Origin: Paracoccaceae bacterium
GTDB taxonomy: Bacteria > Pseudomonadota > Alphaproteobacteria > Rhodobacterales > Rhodobacteraceae
Length of the DNA stretch: 64,000 nucleotides
Direction of reading: 5' to 3'
NCBI GenBank assembly: GCA_026989055.1
Contig: JALSKC010000018.1
Span: forward strand, 28,736 to 92,735
The position numbers and the translations under genes are program-made. The notes below the pieces were generated by a model. The model was not told where the DNA came from, ran no database searches, and saw only the letters and a program-made list of their open reading frames with translations. This document shows, piece after piece, positions 1 through 12,099 of the stretch (position 1 is the stretch's first letter; each line of letters starts with the position of its first letter).

Positions 1-624
1 CGGCATGTCGAGTTTGCCCAACCTCGGCACCAGGCCGGCCGTGTCATCGAACAGCAGCGCATCGGCCTGCGGCACCAGATGGATGCGTTCGCTCATGTAG
101 GCCCGCTGCGCGGCGCTCAGCGTCTCCCACGGCTGGCCGGTCCCCCAGGTTTCGGCGAAGCGGCGGGTTGCAGTTTCGCGATCTCCTTCGGCCAATGCGC
201 CCCCAGGGAGCGCATATTCATGCATTTTTTCAACAAAATGCTCCGGATCGTCGGCCCGTGCCGCCGCGAACAGAACCGGGTCGATCATGACCAGGCTGTT
301 GACCCTCTCCGGCCGCTCCAGCGCCAGGGCCAGCGCCACCACCGCGCCGAAGGAATGGCCGACGACATCCATCGGGCGGTCAAGAAAATCGCCGGCGATG
401 GCAAGCGCCTGCTCGTGCAGCGGCCCGGTGCTCGCCCAGTCGCCGCTGCGGCCGTGGCCGGGCAGGTCGAAACCCGTGAAGCGCCCCAGCCCTTCCAGTT
501 CCGCGATCAGCCCTGCCCAGGCGCCCTGATGCGCCAGCGAACAGTGGATCAGCAGAACCTCGCGCGCCCCCTCGCCCCGCGTGCTCCAGTGCACGGGAAA
601 GCCGCCGCGTTCCTCCAGGGGCAT
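1..624 (-). CDS. alpha/beta-hydrolase, 3' end outside window
   Basis: The first 208 residues of an alpha/beta-hydrolase-fold protein; the C-terminus lies beyond the left edge. Visible family features are the early strand ending in LLIHCSLAHQGAW (oxyanion region), DLPGHGRSGD at about residues 53-62, and the nucleophile elbow GHSFG at residues 89-93 with Ser91 as the presumed nucleophile. The acid and histidine of the triad are not visible. The ATG at 624 overlaps the TGA of the upstream reading frame (TGATG), so translation may be coupled to it. The substrate cannot be inferred; esterases, lactonases and haloperoxidase-like enzymes share this fold. Confidence 0.9.
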   Translation of the reverse strand, partial: MPLEERGGFPVHWSTRGEGAREVLLIHCSLAHQGAWAGLIAELEGLGRFTGFDLPGHGRSGDWASTGPLHEQALAIAGDFLDRPMDVVGHSFGAVVALALALERPERVNSLVMIDPVLFAAARADDPEHFVEKMHEYALPGGALAEGDRETATRRFAETWGTGQPWETLSAAQRAYMSERIHLVPQADALLFDDTAGLVPRLGKLDMP

Positions 625-1229
625 CAGAACCTGCCGGCCAGGCAGAGAGCGCCGGGCCGCTCGTGCCCCCGGACGCGCCACGGGCCAGCGGTGATGCCCG
701 GGGAGGCGCCGAAGGCGCCGCGCGTGGCGGCCTCCTCAAGGCTGGCGGCACGGGGTCCGGCACCGCCGGGCAACCCGCTGTCGGACAGCGCCGGATCGCC
801 CCCTGCGTTTCCGGGGCAGCCGCGGATCACCTCGCCCTTCGCGATGTTGCGTCCATCGCCCCGGCAGGCGCACGGGCAGCCATGCGCCTGCGCGCCCGGA
901 TCGCCGCCGGCGGCCTCCCGTGCGGCGACCGGCGCATGGGAGAAAAAGGCCCGGTTGAGCGGAAGGATCGTCGGGCACAGCTCGACCGGCAGGCCGGCGA
1001 CCTTCGCCCGCCGCGCCCTCCCCCGCAGGGGGCATTCCCGCCGGCCGGGGGGGCGTTCGGGCACCGGAGCGCCACCGGCTGCGCCGCCAGCGCGCGCAAA
1101 CGGCATGCGCCGATCCGGCTGCCTGCATGTCCGCGCGGCCCCGCGCTCTTGCGCAATCTCTTCCGGCCGGGCTCCGGCCGGGCAGGAAAAGGGCGGAACC
1201 GTCGCGAAAGGGTAATCGACACGGGCCAT
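624..1229 (-). CDS. hypothetical protein, possibly coupled to the hydrolase
   Basis: A 201-codon frame opening with MARVDYPFATVPPFSCPAG that I do not recognise. Three things support it: an AGGGGAG ribosome site about 8 bases before the ATG, third-position GC preference that is strong in its second half, and a stop codon sharing one base with the hydrolase start. Against it: the composition is rich in Arg, Gly, Pro and Ala, as spurious frames in high-GC DNA tend to be, and I see no domain, signal peptide or membrane segment. It could also be a decayed gene. If it is not real, 625-1331 is a 700-bp spacer. Confidence 0.4.
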   Translation of the reverse strand: MARVDYPFATVPPFSCPAGARPEEIAQERGAARTCRQPDRRMPFARAGGAAGGAPVPERPPGRRECPLRGRARRAKVAGLPVELCPTILPLNRAFFSHAPVAAREAAGGDPGAQAHGCPCACRGDGRNIAKGEVIRGCPGNAGGDPALSDSGLPGGAGPRAASLEEAATRGAFGASPGITAGPWRVRGHERPGALCLAGRF

Positions 1230-1331
1230 CTGCCGTTCTCCCCTTTCCCGCTGTTTGCAAGAGGGTAGCGGGGTGGTAAGCGGTGTCAACGCCACGATTC
1301 GGCCAGACGACGCGGGACCGGGGGAGCTGCC

Positions 1332-2351
1332 ATGCCCAGGATTACCGAACCGAAACTGATTTCCGGAAACGCCAACCGACCGCTGGCCGAAGCGATGGCC
1401 AGGAGGATGTCGATCTACACCGGCCATTCGATAGATCTCGTTTCCGGGCGGGTCGAGCAGTTTGCCGATCAGGAAATCTTCGTCGAGGTCTACGACAACG
1501 TGCGCGGCGAGGACATGTTCATCATCCAGCCGACATCGAACCCGGCCAACGACAACCTGATGGAGCTCCTGATCATCACCGATGCGCTGCGCCGCTCATC
1601 GGCCCGCTCGATCACCGCGGTGATACCCTATTTCGGCTATGCCCGCCAGGATCGCCGCACCAAGGCCCGCACACCGATCTCGGCCAAGCTCGTCGCCAAC
1701 CTGATCACCCAGGCCGGGGTCGAACGGGTGCTGACGGTGGACCTGCACGCCGCGCAGATTCAGGGCTTTTTCGACATCCCGGTGGACAACCTCTATGCCT
1801 CGCCGGTGTTCGCGCTGGACATCGAGCATCACTTCAACGGCCGGCGCGAGGATCTGATGATCGTATCGCCCGACGTGGGCGGCGTGGCCCGCGCCCGCGA
1901 ACTGGCCAAGCGGATCGACCGGCCGCTGGCGATCGTGGACAAGCGCCGGGAAAAGCCGGGCGAAGTGGCGGAAATGACCGTGATAGGCGATGTCTCCGGC
2001 AAGACCTGCATCATCGTCGATGACATCGTGGACAGCGCCGGCACCCTGTGCAAGGCCGCCGAGGTTCTGGTGGAAAACGGCGCCCGCGAGGTGCATGCCT
2101 ACATCACCCACGGGGTGATGTCCGGCCCGGCGGTGGAGCGGGTGCAGAAGTCGGTGATGAAAAGCCTGGTGATCACCGACACGATCGCGGCCAGAGAAGA
2201 GGTGAAGAAGGCCGACAACATCCGGGTGGTGCCCATGGCACCGCTTCTGGCACAGGCGCTGCTGAACATCTCCCGCGGGACAAGCGTGTCCTCGCTGTTC
2301 GATCACGAAACGCTCGCCCCGATCTACGACGGCCTCTTTGCGCGCAACTGA
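1332..2351 (+). CDS. prs: ribose-phosphate pyrophosphokinase
   Basis: Makes PRPP from ribose 5-phosphate and ATP, feeding purine, pyrimidine, His, Trp and NAD synthesis in the cytosol. The protein has 339 residues, somewhat longer than the usual 310-320. It carries the two phosphoribosyltransferase-like domains: the divalent-cation/PRPP-synthase signature around [20 protein letters not shown], and the ribose-phosphate-binding loop in [15 protein letters not shown] purine-rich site (GGGGGAG) sits just before the ATG. It stands alone between a leftward gene and the convergent carD. Confidence 0.97.
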   Translation: MPRITEPKLISGNANRPLAEAMARRMSIYTGHSIDLVSGRVEQFADQEIFVEVYDNVRGEDMFIIQPTSNPANDNLMELLIITDALRRSSARSITAVIPYFGYARQDRRTKARTPISAKLVANLITQAGVERVLTVDLHAAQIQGFFDIPVDNLYASPVFALDIEHHFNGRREDLMIVSPDVGGVARARELAKRIDRPLAIVDKRREKPGEVAEMTVIGDVSGKTCIIVDDIVDSAGTLCKAAEVLVENGAREVHAYITHGVMSGPAVERVQKSVMKSLVITDTIAAREEVKKADNIRVVPMAPLLAQALLNISRGTSVSSLFDHETLAPIYDGLFARN

Positions 2352-2402
2352 TTCCGGGGCCCGGTTCCGGGACCCGGCCGTTCGGGGCCTGGGGTTTCCG
2401 AG

Positions 2403-2434
2403 GGCCATGTTTCCGGGGGGCCATGTTTCCGGGG
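2403..2434. repeat. perfect 16-bp tandem duplication
   Basis: GGCCATGTTTCCGGGG occurs twice head to tail with no mismatch, in the spacer between prs and carD. It is one of many such spacer duplications in this window. Confidence 0.9.
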
Positions 2435-2551
2435 CCTGCGCCCGCACGGCCTCCCTGTCGGGGCAGGAGCGCGGGCGAAGCGGGGCGCGAAACGGGCGGG
2501 GCGGGAAGGCGGGGCAGCGCCGTTGCCCGCATCCGCCTGCCCGCATCCGGG

Positions 2552-2577
2552 GGGGCGCTGCCGCGATCGGGCGCCCC
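2552..2577. terminator. possible hairpin between convergent prs and carD
   Basis: GGGGCGC and GCGCCCC form a 7-bp stem around a 12-base loop, immediately after the carD stop codon on the minus strand. No T-run follows on either strand, so intrinsic termination is uncertain. Confidence 0.3.
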
Positions 2578-2584
2578 TCTGCGT

Positions 2585-3094
2585 TCAGGCCGCACGCGAG
2601 GTCAGAACCTCGTCGATCTCGCGCTGGGCCTCCAGCTCGTCGGCACCGGAAACGGCGGCGAATTCGCGGGTCAGCCGCTCCAGCGCCGCTTCGTAGAGCT
2701 GACGTTCAGAATAGCTCTGTTCGCGCTGCTCATCGCTGCGGTGCAGGTCGCGCACCACCTCGGCGATGGCGATCAGGTCGCCCGAGTTGATCTTCTGTTC
2801 GTATTCCTGCGCCCGGCGCGACCACATGGCGCGCTTGACCCGCGCCCGGCCCCTGAGCGTCTTCATCGCCTGCGAGACGACCTCGGGCGTCGAGAGGGCG
2901 CGCATCCCGACCTCGATCGCCTTGTCGGTGGGCACCCGTAGCGTCATCTTGTCCTTCTCGAAGGAAATGACGAACATCTCCAGCCTGATGCCGGCGACTT
3001 CCTGCTCTTCGATCGAGACGACCTTGCCGACGCCATGCGCCGGATAGACCACGAACTCGTTCGGGCGAAAATCGTATTTCTTGGACTTGCTCAT
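2585..3094 (-). CDS. carD: CarD-family transcription regulator
   Basis: A 169-residue CarD/CdnL-type protein. The N-terminal half (about residues 8-70, FRPNEFVVYPAHGVGKV onward) is the Tudor-like domain that in this family contacts the RNA polymerase beta subunit. The C-terminal half is helical and basic (RARVKRAMWSRRAQEY) and contacts promoter DNA. Members stabilise open complexes, notably at rRNA and housekeeping promoters. The gene is monocistronic and convergent with prs. The length is normal for alphaproteobacterial members. Confidence 0.95.
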   Translation of the reverse strand: MSKSKKYDFRPNEFVVYPAHGVGKVVSIEEQEVAGIRLEMFVISFEKDKMTLRVPTDKAIEVGMRALSTPEVVSQAMKTLRGRARVKRAMWSRRAQEYEQKINSGDLIAIAEVVRDLHRSDEQREQSYSERQLYEAALERLTREFAAVSGADELEAQREIDEVLTSRAA

Positions 3095-3296
3095 TCAGCC
3101 GCTTCCTTTGCCAGGCCCCTGACCTTCAACGACAAAACAGCCGCAAGGGACGAAATCCGCCCCCGGGCCAGATTCTCTCGGTCATGCAATTTCAGGCTTC
3201 CGACGCCCCCACGGGCCGGAAATCTCGGGATCCTCGATGATTCATTTCCATCCATCATAGCACGAAACCGGCGCCTTTCCAAGCGCTTGGGGCCGC

Positions 3297-3635
3297 TCAG
3301 CCCCCCTCGCCCGGCTTTTCCGAGAAGTATTTCTCCAGCTTGCCTTCCTCGCCGTCATGCGCCTCGGCATCGGGCAGCGGATCCTTCTTGGAAATGATCA
3401 CCGGCCACAGCTCGGCATATTTGCGGTTGAACTCCACCCACCGTTCCGCGCCCGGCTCGGTATCGGGGCGGATCGCGTCGGCCGGGCATTCCGGTTCGCA
3501 CACGCCGCAGTCGATGCACTCGTCGGGGTGGATCACCAGCATGTTCTCGCCTTCGTAGAAACAGTCCACCGGGCAGACCTCCACGCAGTCCGTGTATTTG
3601 CAGGCGATGCAGGCGTCGTTGACGATATAGGTCAT
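3297..3635 (-). CDS. fdxA: 7Fe-type ferredoxin FdxA
   Basis: A 112-residue soluble electron carrier. The first cluster region is [17 protein letters not shown] at about residues 9-25 and the second is [12 protein letters not shown] at about residues 40-51. This arrangement is that of ferredoxins carrying one [3Fe-4S] and one [4Fe-4S] cluster, and the acidic C-terminal extension of about 50 residues matches the FdxA family. The redox partner cannot be read from context; it follows the S4-protein and helicase genes on the same strand, and FdxA is commonly a housekeeping gene in Rhodobacterales. Confidence 0.95.
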   Translation of the reverse strand: MTYIVNDACIACKYTDCVEVCPVDCFYEGENMLVIHPDECIDCGVCEPECPADAIRPDTEPGAERWVEFNRKYAELWPVIISKKDPLPDAEAHDGEEGKLEKYFSEKPGEGG

Positions 3636-3686
3636 GGGTTCACCCGAAAGTTTCCGGTCTGCGCCTAGCTAGTGCAGCCGGGCCGA

Positions 3687-4063
3687 TCATTCAAGCACCT
3701 GTCGCCGCGTGCGCTCAAGCCGGCGGCGCTCCCGCTTGGTCGGGCGCGGGCCGCCCCCGGAACCGCCCCCGCCGGAGCCGTCCCCGGAACCGCTCCCGGG
3801 TGAGAGATCCTCGTAGAGCGCGCGCGCCTCCGGGGCCGGGCCGCGACGGGTGGAGGATGCCAGGATGCGCACGACCCGCACCCGCCCCCCGACAACGAAG
3901 GTCAGCCTGTCGCCCGTCCCGACGAGATGCGCCGGCTTGCCGATCCGCACGCCGTTCACCCGGACATGCCCGGCCGCGACCAGCCGCGCCGCCTGGCTGC
4001 GGGTTCTGGAGAAGCGGGCGAACCACAGCCAGCGGTCGATCCGGAGCCTGTCCGGAGAACCGC

Positions 4064-4067
<4 letters not shown>
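3687..4067 (-). CDS. S4-domain RNA-binding protein (Hsp15-like)
   Basis: A 126-residue protein with an N-terminal S4 domain (RIDRWLWFARFSRTRSQAARL, then HVRVNG at about residues 34-39), as in Hsp15, which binds stalled 50S subunits carrying nascent peptide. A Gly/Ser-rich linker leads to a basic tail ending RRLERTRRQ that probably adds RNA affinity. Its ATG overlaps the stop of the upstream helicase by four bases (ATGA), so the two RNA-related proteins are very likely translated together. Confidence 0.9.
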
Positions 4068-6877
<2,810 letters not shown>

Positions 6878-6942
6878 GCGATGCCCCAGCCTGCCCGAAC
6901 CCTTGCACCGGGCACCCGGAAGGCGGAGCCCGGCGGTGACGC

Positions 6943-7545
6943 TCAGAGGTCGGTTCCCTCCAGCAATCGTTCCAGCCGTTCGACGGCTTCCAGCGCGTCA
7001 GGCCGATTCGGATGTATGGCCAGCACCCGCCTGTAGGCCTCGAGGGCATCCTCGAGCAGGCCGGTTTCCTCGAGGATCATCCCCAGCCCGACCAGCGCCC
7101 CGAAATGGCGCGGGTTGAGCGCCAGCGTGCGCTCGATGTCGGCCAGCGACGGGCCGTAGAGCCCGGCATGGAAATAGGCGGTGGCGCGCGCATTCCAGCC
7201 TTCGGCGAAATCGGGCGCATGATCGACCAGCGCCGTGAAATGCGCGATCGCCGCCTCCAGGTCGCCCCCGGCCAGCGCCTCGCGGCCACGCTCCAGGAGC
7301 AGATCCATCGCATCCGAGCCCGAGCGCGACCATTCGGCCCAGATCTCCTCTTCCACGCGCTCCCAGTCGGGGTTGTCCGCCTCGGCGAGCCGCGCGAACA
7401 GCGCCTCCAGCCGCGCCGCCTGCTCCGCCGGCGGGGAATCGGCCCCGGCCGCCAAGGGCACGGGCTGTGCCAGCACCAGCAGGGCTGCCGCAACGGCCAA
7501 GGCTGCCGCAACGGCAGGTTTGAGAATTCGTGCCGCATTCGTCAT
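6943..7545 (-). CDS. periplasmic TPR-repeat protein
   Basis: A 200-residue protein beginning with a signal peptide (KPAVAAALAVAAALLVLA, cleavage probably after LAAGA). Three tetratricopeptide-like units follow at about residues 85-190 (ALAGGDLEAAIAHFTALVDH; ARATAYFHAGLYGPSLADIE; GMILEETGLLEDALEAYRRV). This is a scaffold for protein contacts; the partner is unknown. An 18-bp in-frame tandem duplication (7483-7518) lengthens the hydrophobic core of the signal peptide. Divergent from the SCP2 gene. Confidence 0.85.
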   Translation of the reverse strand: MTNAARILKPAVAAALAVAAALLVLAQPVPLAAGADSPPAEQAARLEALFARLAEADNPDWERVEEEIWAEWSRSGSDAMDLLLERGREALAGGDLEAAIAHFTALVDHAPDFAEGWNARATAYFHAGLYGPSLADIERTLALNPRHFGALVGLGMILEETGLLEDALEAYRRVLAIHPNRPDALEAVERLERLLEGTDL

Positions 7546-7615
7546 AACGGGGCAAGTCTAACCCAATCACCGGCGGAATCGAGCCCCCGGTGATCACAAT
7601 CGGAGGAACCTGCCG

Positions 7616-7912
7616 ATGAACCGGACGAGCGAAGTGATCGAGGCTGCCGTGAAGGCGCTGACCGAAAGGCTGGGCGAGGGCTTCGACGGGGTGGCCAAGT
7701 TTGCGATCGAGGGCGAGGGAGCGATCATCATCGACGCCGACGGCGTGCGCGCCGACGACGCGGAAGCCGACGTGACGCTGAGCGCGGATGCCGAAACCTT
7801 CCGGGCGATTCTCGAAGGCGAGATCAACCCCACTGCCGCCTTCATGAGCGGCCGGCTGACCGTCGATGGCGACATGGGGCTGGCGATGAAGCTGGGGTCG
7901 ATCCTGGCCTGA
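7616..7912 (+). CDS. SCP2 sterol-binding domain protein
   Basis: A 98-residue single-domain SCP-2 protein, a cytosolic fold with a hydrophobic tunnel for fatty acids, acyl-CoA or isoprenoids. Family features include KFAIEGEGAIIIDADGV and the closing helix segment MSGRLTVDGDMGLAMKLGSIL. A GGAGGA ribosome site precedes the ATG. Only two bases separate its stop from the lysophospholipase-like gene, so the pair is an operon and the bound ligand may be a lipid product. Confidence 0.92.
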   Translation: MNRTSEVIEAAVKALTERLGEGFDGVAKFAIEGEGAIIIDADGVRADDAEADVTLSADAETFRAILEGEINPTAAFMSGRLTVDGDMGLAMKLGSILA

Positions 7913-7914
7913 CG

Positions 7915-8880
7915 ATGGACGAGGCGCCGCTCCTTTCGGAAATCGCCCGGGGCCCGCGGGGCGGACGCGGGTTCTGGTGCCATGCGGCAGACGGGGTGCG
8001 CCTGCGGCTCGCCCTGTGGCCGGCGCCCGCGGGCGGGCGGGGCACGGTGTTCCTCTTTCCCGGGCGGACGGAATATGTCGAGAAATACGGCCTCGCCGCC
8101 GCCGATCTCGCTGCGCACGGCTACGGAACCTTCAGCATCGACTGGCGCGGGCAGGGCCTGTCGGAGCGCCTTGCCGCCAACCCGATGCTCGGCCATGTGG
8201 CGGAGTTCGCGCAATACCAGCTCGACGTGGCGGCGATGCTGGAAGCCGCCCGTGCGCTGGAACTCCCCCGGCCCTGGTTCCTGCTCGGCCATTCCATGGG
8301 GGGCTGCATCGGGCTGCGGGCGCTGCACCGGGAGATGCCGGTCGCGGCGGCGGCCTTCTCGGGGCCGATGTGGGGGATCGCGCTGTCGCCGCTGCTGCGC
8401 CCGCTGGCGGTCCTGCTGGCTGCGGCAGCCCATGCGCTCGGGCTGGGCGAGCGCTACGCGCCCGGCACCGACCGGACCGCCTATGTGCTTTCAGCCCCCT
8501 TCGAGGACAACCTGCTGACAACCGACCGGCAGATGTGGGACTACATGGCGCACCAGCTGCGCAGCCACCCCGAACTGATTCTCGCCGGCCCCAGCTTCGA
8601 CTGGTTCAACGCCGCCCGGCGCGAATGCGCCGCGCTGATGGCGCTGCCCCCGCCCCGGCTGCCGGCTCTCGTCTTCCTGGGAGGCAACGAACGGATCGTC
8701 GATCCGCGCCCGGTGCACGCGCTGATGCGCCGCTGGGAGCAGGGCCGGCTCGAGGTGGTGCCCGGCGCCGAACACGAAATCATGATGGAACGGCCGCAGA
8801 TCCGCTGCCGCTTCTTCGCCGCCGCTGCGCAGCTGTTCGCTTCCGCCGGCGCATGTGCCGCCACGGCCGCACGCCCTTGA
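7915..8880 (+). CDS. alpha/beta-hydrolase, lysophospholipase L2-like
   Basis: A 321-residue hydrolase of the PldB/monoacylglycerol-lipase group (Hydrolase_4). FLFPGRTEYVEKY supplies the oxyanion loop, SIDWRGQGLS the next strand, and GHSMGG (residues 125-130) the nucleophile Ser127. The acid probably lies in GNERIVDPR and the histidine in GAEHEIMME. No signal peptide is present, so it is cytosolic or peripheral. Co-transcribed with the SCP2 protein, which fits lipid turnover; the actual substrate is unproven. Confidence 0.92.
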   Translation: MDEAPLLSEIARGPRGGRGFWCHAADGVRLRLALWPAPAGGRGTVFLFPGRTEYVEKYGLAAADLAAHGYGTFSIDWRGQGLSERLAANPMLGHVAEFAQYQLDVAAMLEAARALELPRPWFLLGHSMGGCIGLRALHREMPVAAAAFSGPMWGIALSPLLRPLAVLLAAAAHALGLGERYAPGTDRTAYVLSAPFEDNLLTTDRQMWDYMAHQLRSHPELILAGPSFDWFNAARRECAALMALPPPRLPALVFLGGNERIVDPRPVHALMRRWEQGRLEVVPGAEHEIMMERPQIRCRFFAAAAQLFASAGACAATAARP

Positions 8881-8933
8881 ACCCGCTCTCCGGATGCGCC
8901 ACTGTCCCGCGCACCGACAACATGAGGTGTTTC

Positions 8934-10781
8934 ATGCGCTCTTTCCCGCCCACTCCGGCCGATCGCCCCGCCCGCGCCCCCGGAGATGCCGCCGCCGACG
9001 CCGGCACCGTTGACCTCGGCGACCTGCCCGACTGGGACCTCAGCGACCTTTACGCCAGCCCCGAGGCCCCGGAACTGGAGCGCGACCTGGCCTGGCTGGA
9101 AACCGCCTGCGCCGATTTCGCCGCCGACTACGAGGGCAGGCTGGCCGATCTGGATGCCGCGGGCATGCTGGAGGCGGTGCAGCGCGACGAAAGGATTTCG
9201 GCAGTATCGGGGCGCATCATGTCCTACGCGGGCCTGCGCTACTACCAGAACACCACCGACGCCGAACGCGCCAAGTTCATGTCCGACATGCAGGACCGGA
9301 TCACCAAGGCGACCATGGCGCTGGTGTTCTTCACTCTGGAGGTGAACCGGCTGGAGGACGACCACCTCGAGGCGCTGTTCGCGCAGAACGCCGACCTGGC
9401 GCGCTATCGGCCGGTGTTCCGCCGCATCCGCGCCATGCGGCCGCACCAGCTGTCGGACGAGCTGGAAAAATTCCTGCACGACATGTCGGTTGTCGGCGCC
9501 TCCGCCTGGAACAAGCTGTTCGACGAAACCGTCGCGGCGCTGGAATTCAGCGTGGACGGAGAAACCCTGAACCTCGAATCCACGCTGAACCTGCTCACCG
9601 AGCAGGACCGCGCCCGGCGCGAGGCGGCGGCGCGCGAACTGGCCCGCGTTTTCGGCGAAAACGTCCGGCTCTTCGCCCGGGTCCACAACACGCTGACCAA
9701 GGAAAAGGAAATCGAGGACCGCTGGCGCAAGATGCCCAGCCCGCAGCACGGCCGCCACCTGGCCAATGACGTGGAAGGCGAGGTGGTCGAGGCGCTGCGC
9801 AACGCGGTGGTCGCCGCCTACCCGCGGCTCAGCCACCGCTATTACGAGCTCAAGCGCAAATGGCTCGGGCTGGACAAGCTGCAGGTCTGGGACCGCAACG
9901 CGCCGCTGCCGATCGAGGACGAGCGCATCGTGCCCTGGGACGAGGCGCGCGAAACCGTGCTGGAGGCCTACCGCAGCTTCGATCCGCAAATGGCCGATAT
10001 TGCCCGGCCTTTCTTCGACAAGGGCTGGATCGACGCCGGCGTGAAACCGGGCAAGGCCCCGGGCGCCTTCGCCCACCCGACGGTGACGGATGTGCACCCC
10101 TACGTGATGCTGAACTATCTCGGCAAGCCGCGCGACGTGATGACGCTGGCACACGAACTGGGCCACGGCGTGCACCAGGTGCTGGCCGCCGCTCAGGGCG
10201 AATGGCTGGCCTCGACCCCGCTGACGCTGGCCGAAACCGCCTCCGTTTTCGGCGAGATGCTGACCTTCCGCAAGCTGCTGGAGGGCGCGCAAACGCCCGA
10301 ACAGCGCAAGGTGCTGCTGGCGGGCAAGGTCGAGGACATGATCAACACGGTCGTGCGCCAGATCGCCTTTTACGACTTCGAATGCAAGCTGCACGAGGCG
10401 CGCGCCGAAGGCGAACTGACCCCCGACGCCATCAACGCGCTGTGGATGAGCGTGCAGGGCGAAAGCCTCGGCCCCGCCTTCGAATTCATGGACGGCTACG
10501 AGGTGTTCTGGGCCTACATTCCGCATTTCGTGCACTCGCCGTTCTACGTCTATGCCTATGCCTTCGGCGACGGGCTGGTGAACGCGCTCTACGCGGTCTA
10601 CGAAGAGGGAGACGCGGGTTTCCGGGAAAAATACTTCGAGATGCTGAAGGCCGGTGGATCGAAGCACCACAAGGAGCTGCTGGCGCCCTTCGGGCTGGAT
10701 GCCTCGGACCCGGCGTTCTGGGACAAGGGGCTGTCGATGATCTCGGGCATGATCGACGAGCTGGAGGCGATGGAGGGCTGA
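8934..10781 (+). CDS. pepF: M3-family oligoendopeptidase
   Basis: A cytosolic zinc metallopeptidase of 615 residues that cleaves short peptides (family M3B). The zinc site is HELGH at residues 407-411 within LAHELGHGVHQVL, and the downstream metal ligand is expected in the LAETASVFGEML segment. I chose the ATG at 8934 because GAGGTG lies six bases upstream; the ATG at 8922 overlaps that site, and the frame remains open much further upstream inside the previous gene. Length and layout are normal for the family. Confidence 0.95.
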   Translation: MRSFPPTPADRPARAPGDAAADAGTVDLGDLPDWDLSDLYASPEAPELERDLAWLETACADFAADYEGRLADLDAAGMLEAVQRDERISAVSGRIMSYAGLRYYQNTTDAERAKFMSDMQDRITKATMALVFFTLEVNRLEDDHLEALFAQNADLARYRPVFRRIRAMRPHQLSDELEKFLHDMSVVGASAWNKLFDETVAALEFSVDGETLNLESTLNLLTEQDRARREAAARELARVFGENVRLFARVHNTLTKEKEIEDRWRKMPSPQHGRHLANDVEGEVVEALRNAVVAAYPRLSHRYYELKRKWLGLDKLQVWDRNAPLPIEDERIVPWDEARETVLEAYRSFDPQMADIARPFFDKGWIDAGVKPGKAPGAFAHPTVTDVHPYVMLNYLGKPRDVMTLAHELGHGVHQVLAAAQGEWLASTPLTLAETASVFGEMLTFRKLLEGAQTPEQRKVLLAGKVEDMINTVVRQIAFYDFECKLHEARAEGELTPDAINALWMSVQGESLGPAFEFMDGYEVFWAYIPHFVHSPFYVYAYAFGDGLVNALYAVYEEGDAGFREKYFEMLKAGGSKHHKELLAPFGLDASDPAFWDKGLSMISGMIDELEAMEG

Positions 10782-10869
10782 GAGGCCGCCACCCGGCGGC
10801 ATGGCCGGGCCGGCCACCCGCCGCGGCAAGACCCTCCACAAGCAGGGCCGCAACAGGGGAGAGCGGGAA

Positions 10870-12042
10870 ATGCGCAAATTCGGCAGGTGGCTGGGGTGGC
10901 TGCTGGCGGGGCTGGCACTGGCGCTGGCCGCATTCTTCATCTTCGCTCCCGCCTGGGTGGAGAAAGGCCGCAACCGGGTGGTGCAGGAGGCGCCCTGGCC
11001 GGTCTCGGACAAGGCGCGTGCCCTGCACGAAAGCCTGCTGATCGGCGACTGGCACGCCGATTCGCTCCTGTGGAACCGCGACCTGAGCGAGCGCGGCAGC
11101 TACGGGCAGGTGGACATCCCCCGCCTGCAGGAGGGCAATGTCGCCATCCAGGTGTTCACCGCCGTCACCAAGAGCCCGAAAGGCCTCAACTACGAGCACA
11201 ACGACCCGGACGCCTTCGACAACATCACCCTGCTTGCCTTCGGCCAGCTGTGGCCACCGCGCACCTGGACCAGCCTGCTGGAGCGAGCGCTCTACCAGGC
11301 AGAGAAGCTGCGCCGGGTGGAAGAGGAATCGCCCGACGCGCTGAAGGTGGTGCGCTCGCGCGCGGCGCTTGAAGAGGTGCTGGTGCGCCGCACACAGGGC
11401 GAGCAGGTGGTCGCCGCCATCCTGGGCCTGGAGGGCGCGCATCCGCTGGAGGGCCGGCTGGAAAATCTCGACCTGCTGGAAGCGGCCGGCTACCGGGTGG
11501 TCGGGCTGCAGCATTTCTTCGACAACGAACTGGGCGGCACGCTGCATTCGCGCGAAAACAACGGGCTGACGGAATTCGGCCGCCAGGTGGTGGCCGAGGT
11601 GGCGCGCCGGGGCATGGTGCTGGATCTGGCCCATTCCTCCACCAGGGTGGCGCGCGAGGTGCTGGAAATCACCGACATGCCGATCATCGTCAGCCACACC
11701 GGCATCTTCGGGAAATGTCCCACCAGGCGGAACTACCCCGACGAGCTGATGAAGCAGATCGCCGCCACCGGCGGGGTGATCGGGATCGGATACTGGGAAG
11801 AGGCGGTATGCGACGACAGCCCCGCCGGAATCGCCGCCACGATCAGGGCTGCCATCGAGCTTGTGGGCGAGGATGCGGTGAGCCTCGGCTCCGATTTCGA
11901 CGGTTCGGTGACAACCAGCTTCGACACCTCCGGACTGGCCGCGCTCACCCAGGCGATGCTGGATGCAGGGCTGAGCGAGGCGCAGATCCGCAAGGTCATG
12001 GGCGAGAACATGCTGCGGGTGCTGCGGGCCCGGCTGAGGTAG
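10870..12042 (+). CDS. membrane-anchored dipeptidase, family M19
   Basis: A renal-dipeptidase-like metalloenzyme of 390 residues. One hydrophobic helix (about residues 8-28) anchors it with the catalytic domain outside the cytosol. The metal-binding HxD is H62/D64 in GDWHADSLLW. Family motifs EGAHPLEG, LDLAHSS, IVSHTG and SLGSDFDG follow. Such enzymes cleave dipeptides, including some D-amino-acid dipeptides. A GGGGAGAG ribosome site supports the ATG at 10870. Possibly co-transcribed with pepF, which would make a peptide-salvage pair. Confidence 0.94.
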   Translation: MRKFGRWLGWLLAGLALALAAFFIFAPAWVEKGRNRVVQEAPWPVSDKARALHESLLIGDWHADSLLWNRDLSERGSYGQVDIPRLQEGNVAIQVFTAVTKSPKGLNYEHNDPDAFDNITLLAFGQLWPPRTWTSLLERALYQAEKLRRVEEESPDALKVVRSRAALEEVLVRRTQGEQVVAAILGLEGAHPLEGRLENLDLLEAAGYRVVGLQHFFDNELGGTLHSRENNGLTEFGRQVVAEVARRGMVLDLAHSSTRVAREVLEITDMPIIVSHTGIFGKCPTRRNYPDELMKQIAATGGVIGIGYWEEAVCDDSPAGIAATIRAAIELVGEDAVSLGSDFDGSVTTSFDTSGLAALTQAMLDAGLSEAQIRKVMGENMLRVLRARLR

Positions 12043-12099
12043 GGGAATCCCTGCTCCGGGCCGGCTTGACGGCCTCGCCCCACGGCATATCCTGTTACC

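Noticed and set aside
222..241. Inverted repeat GCATTTT...AAAATGC
   Set aside because: It lies inside the hydrolase coding sequence and is explained by its codons.
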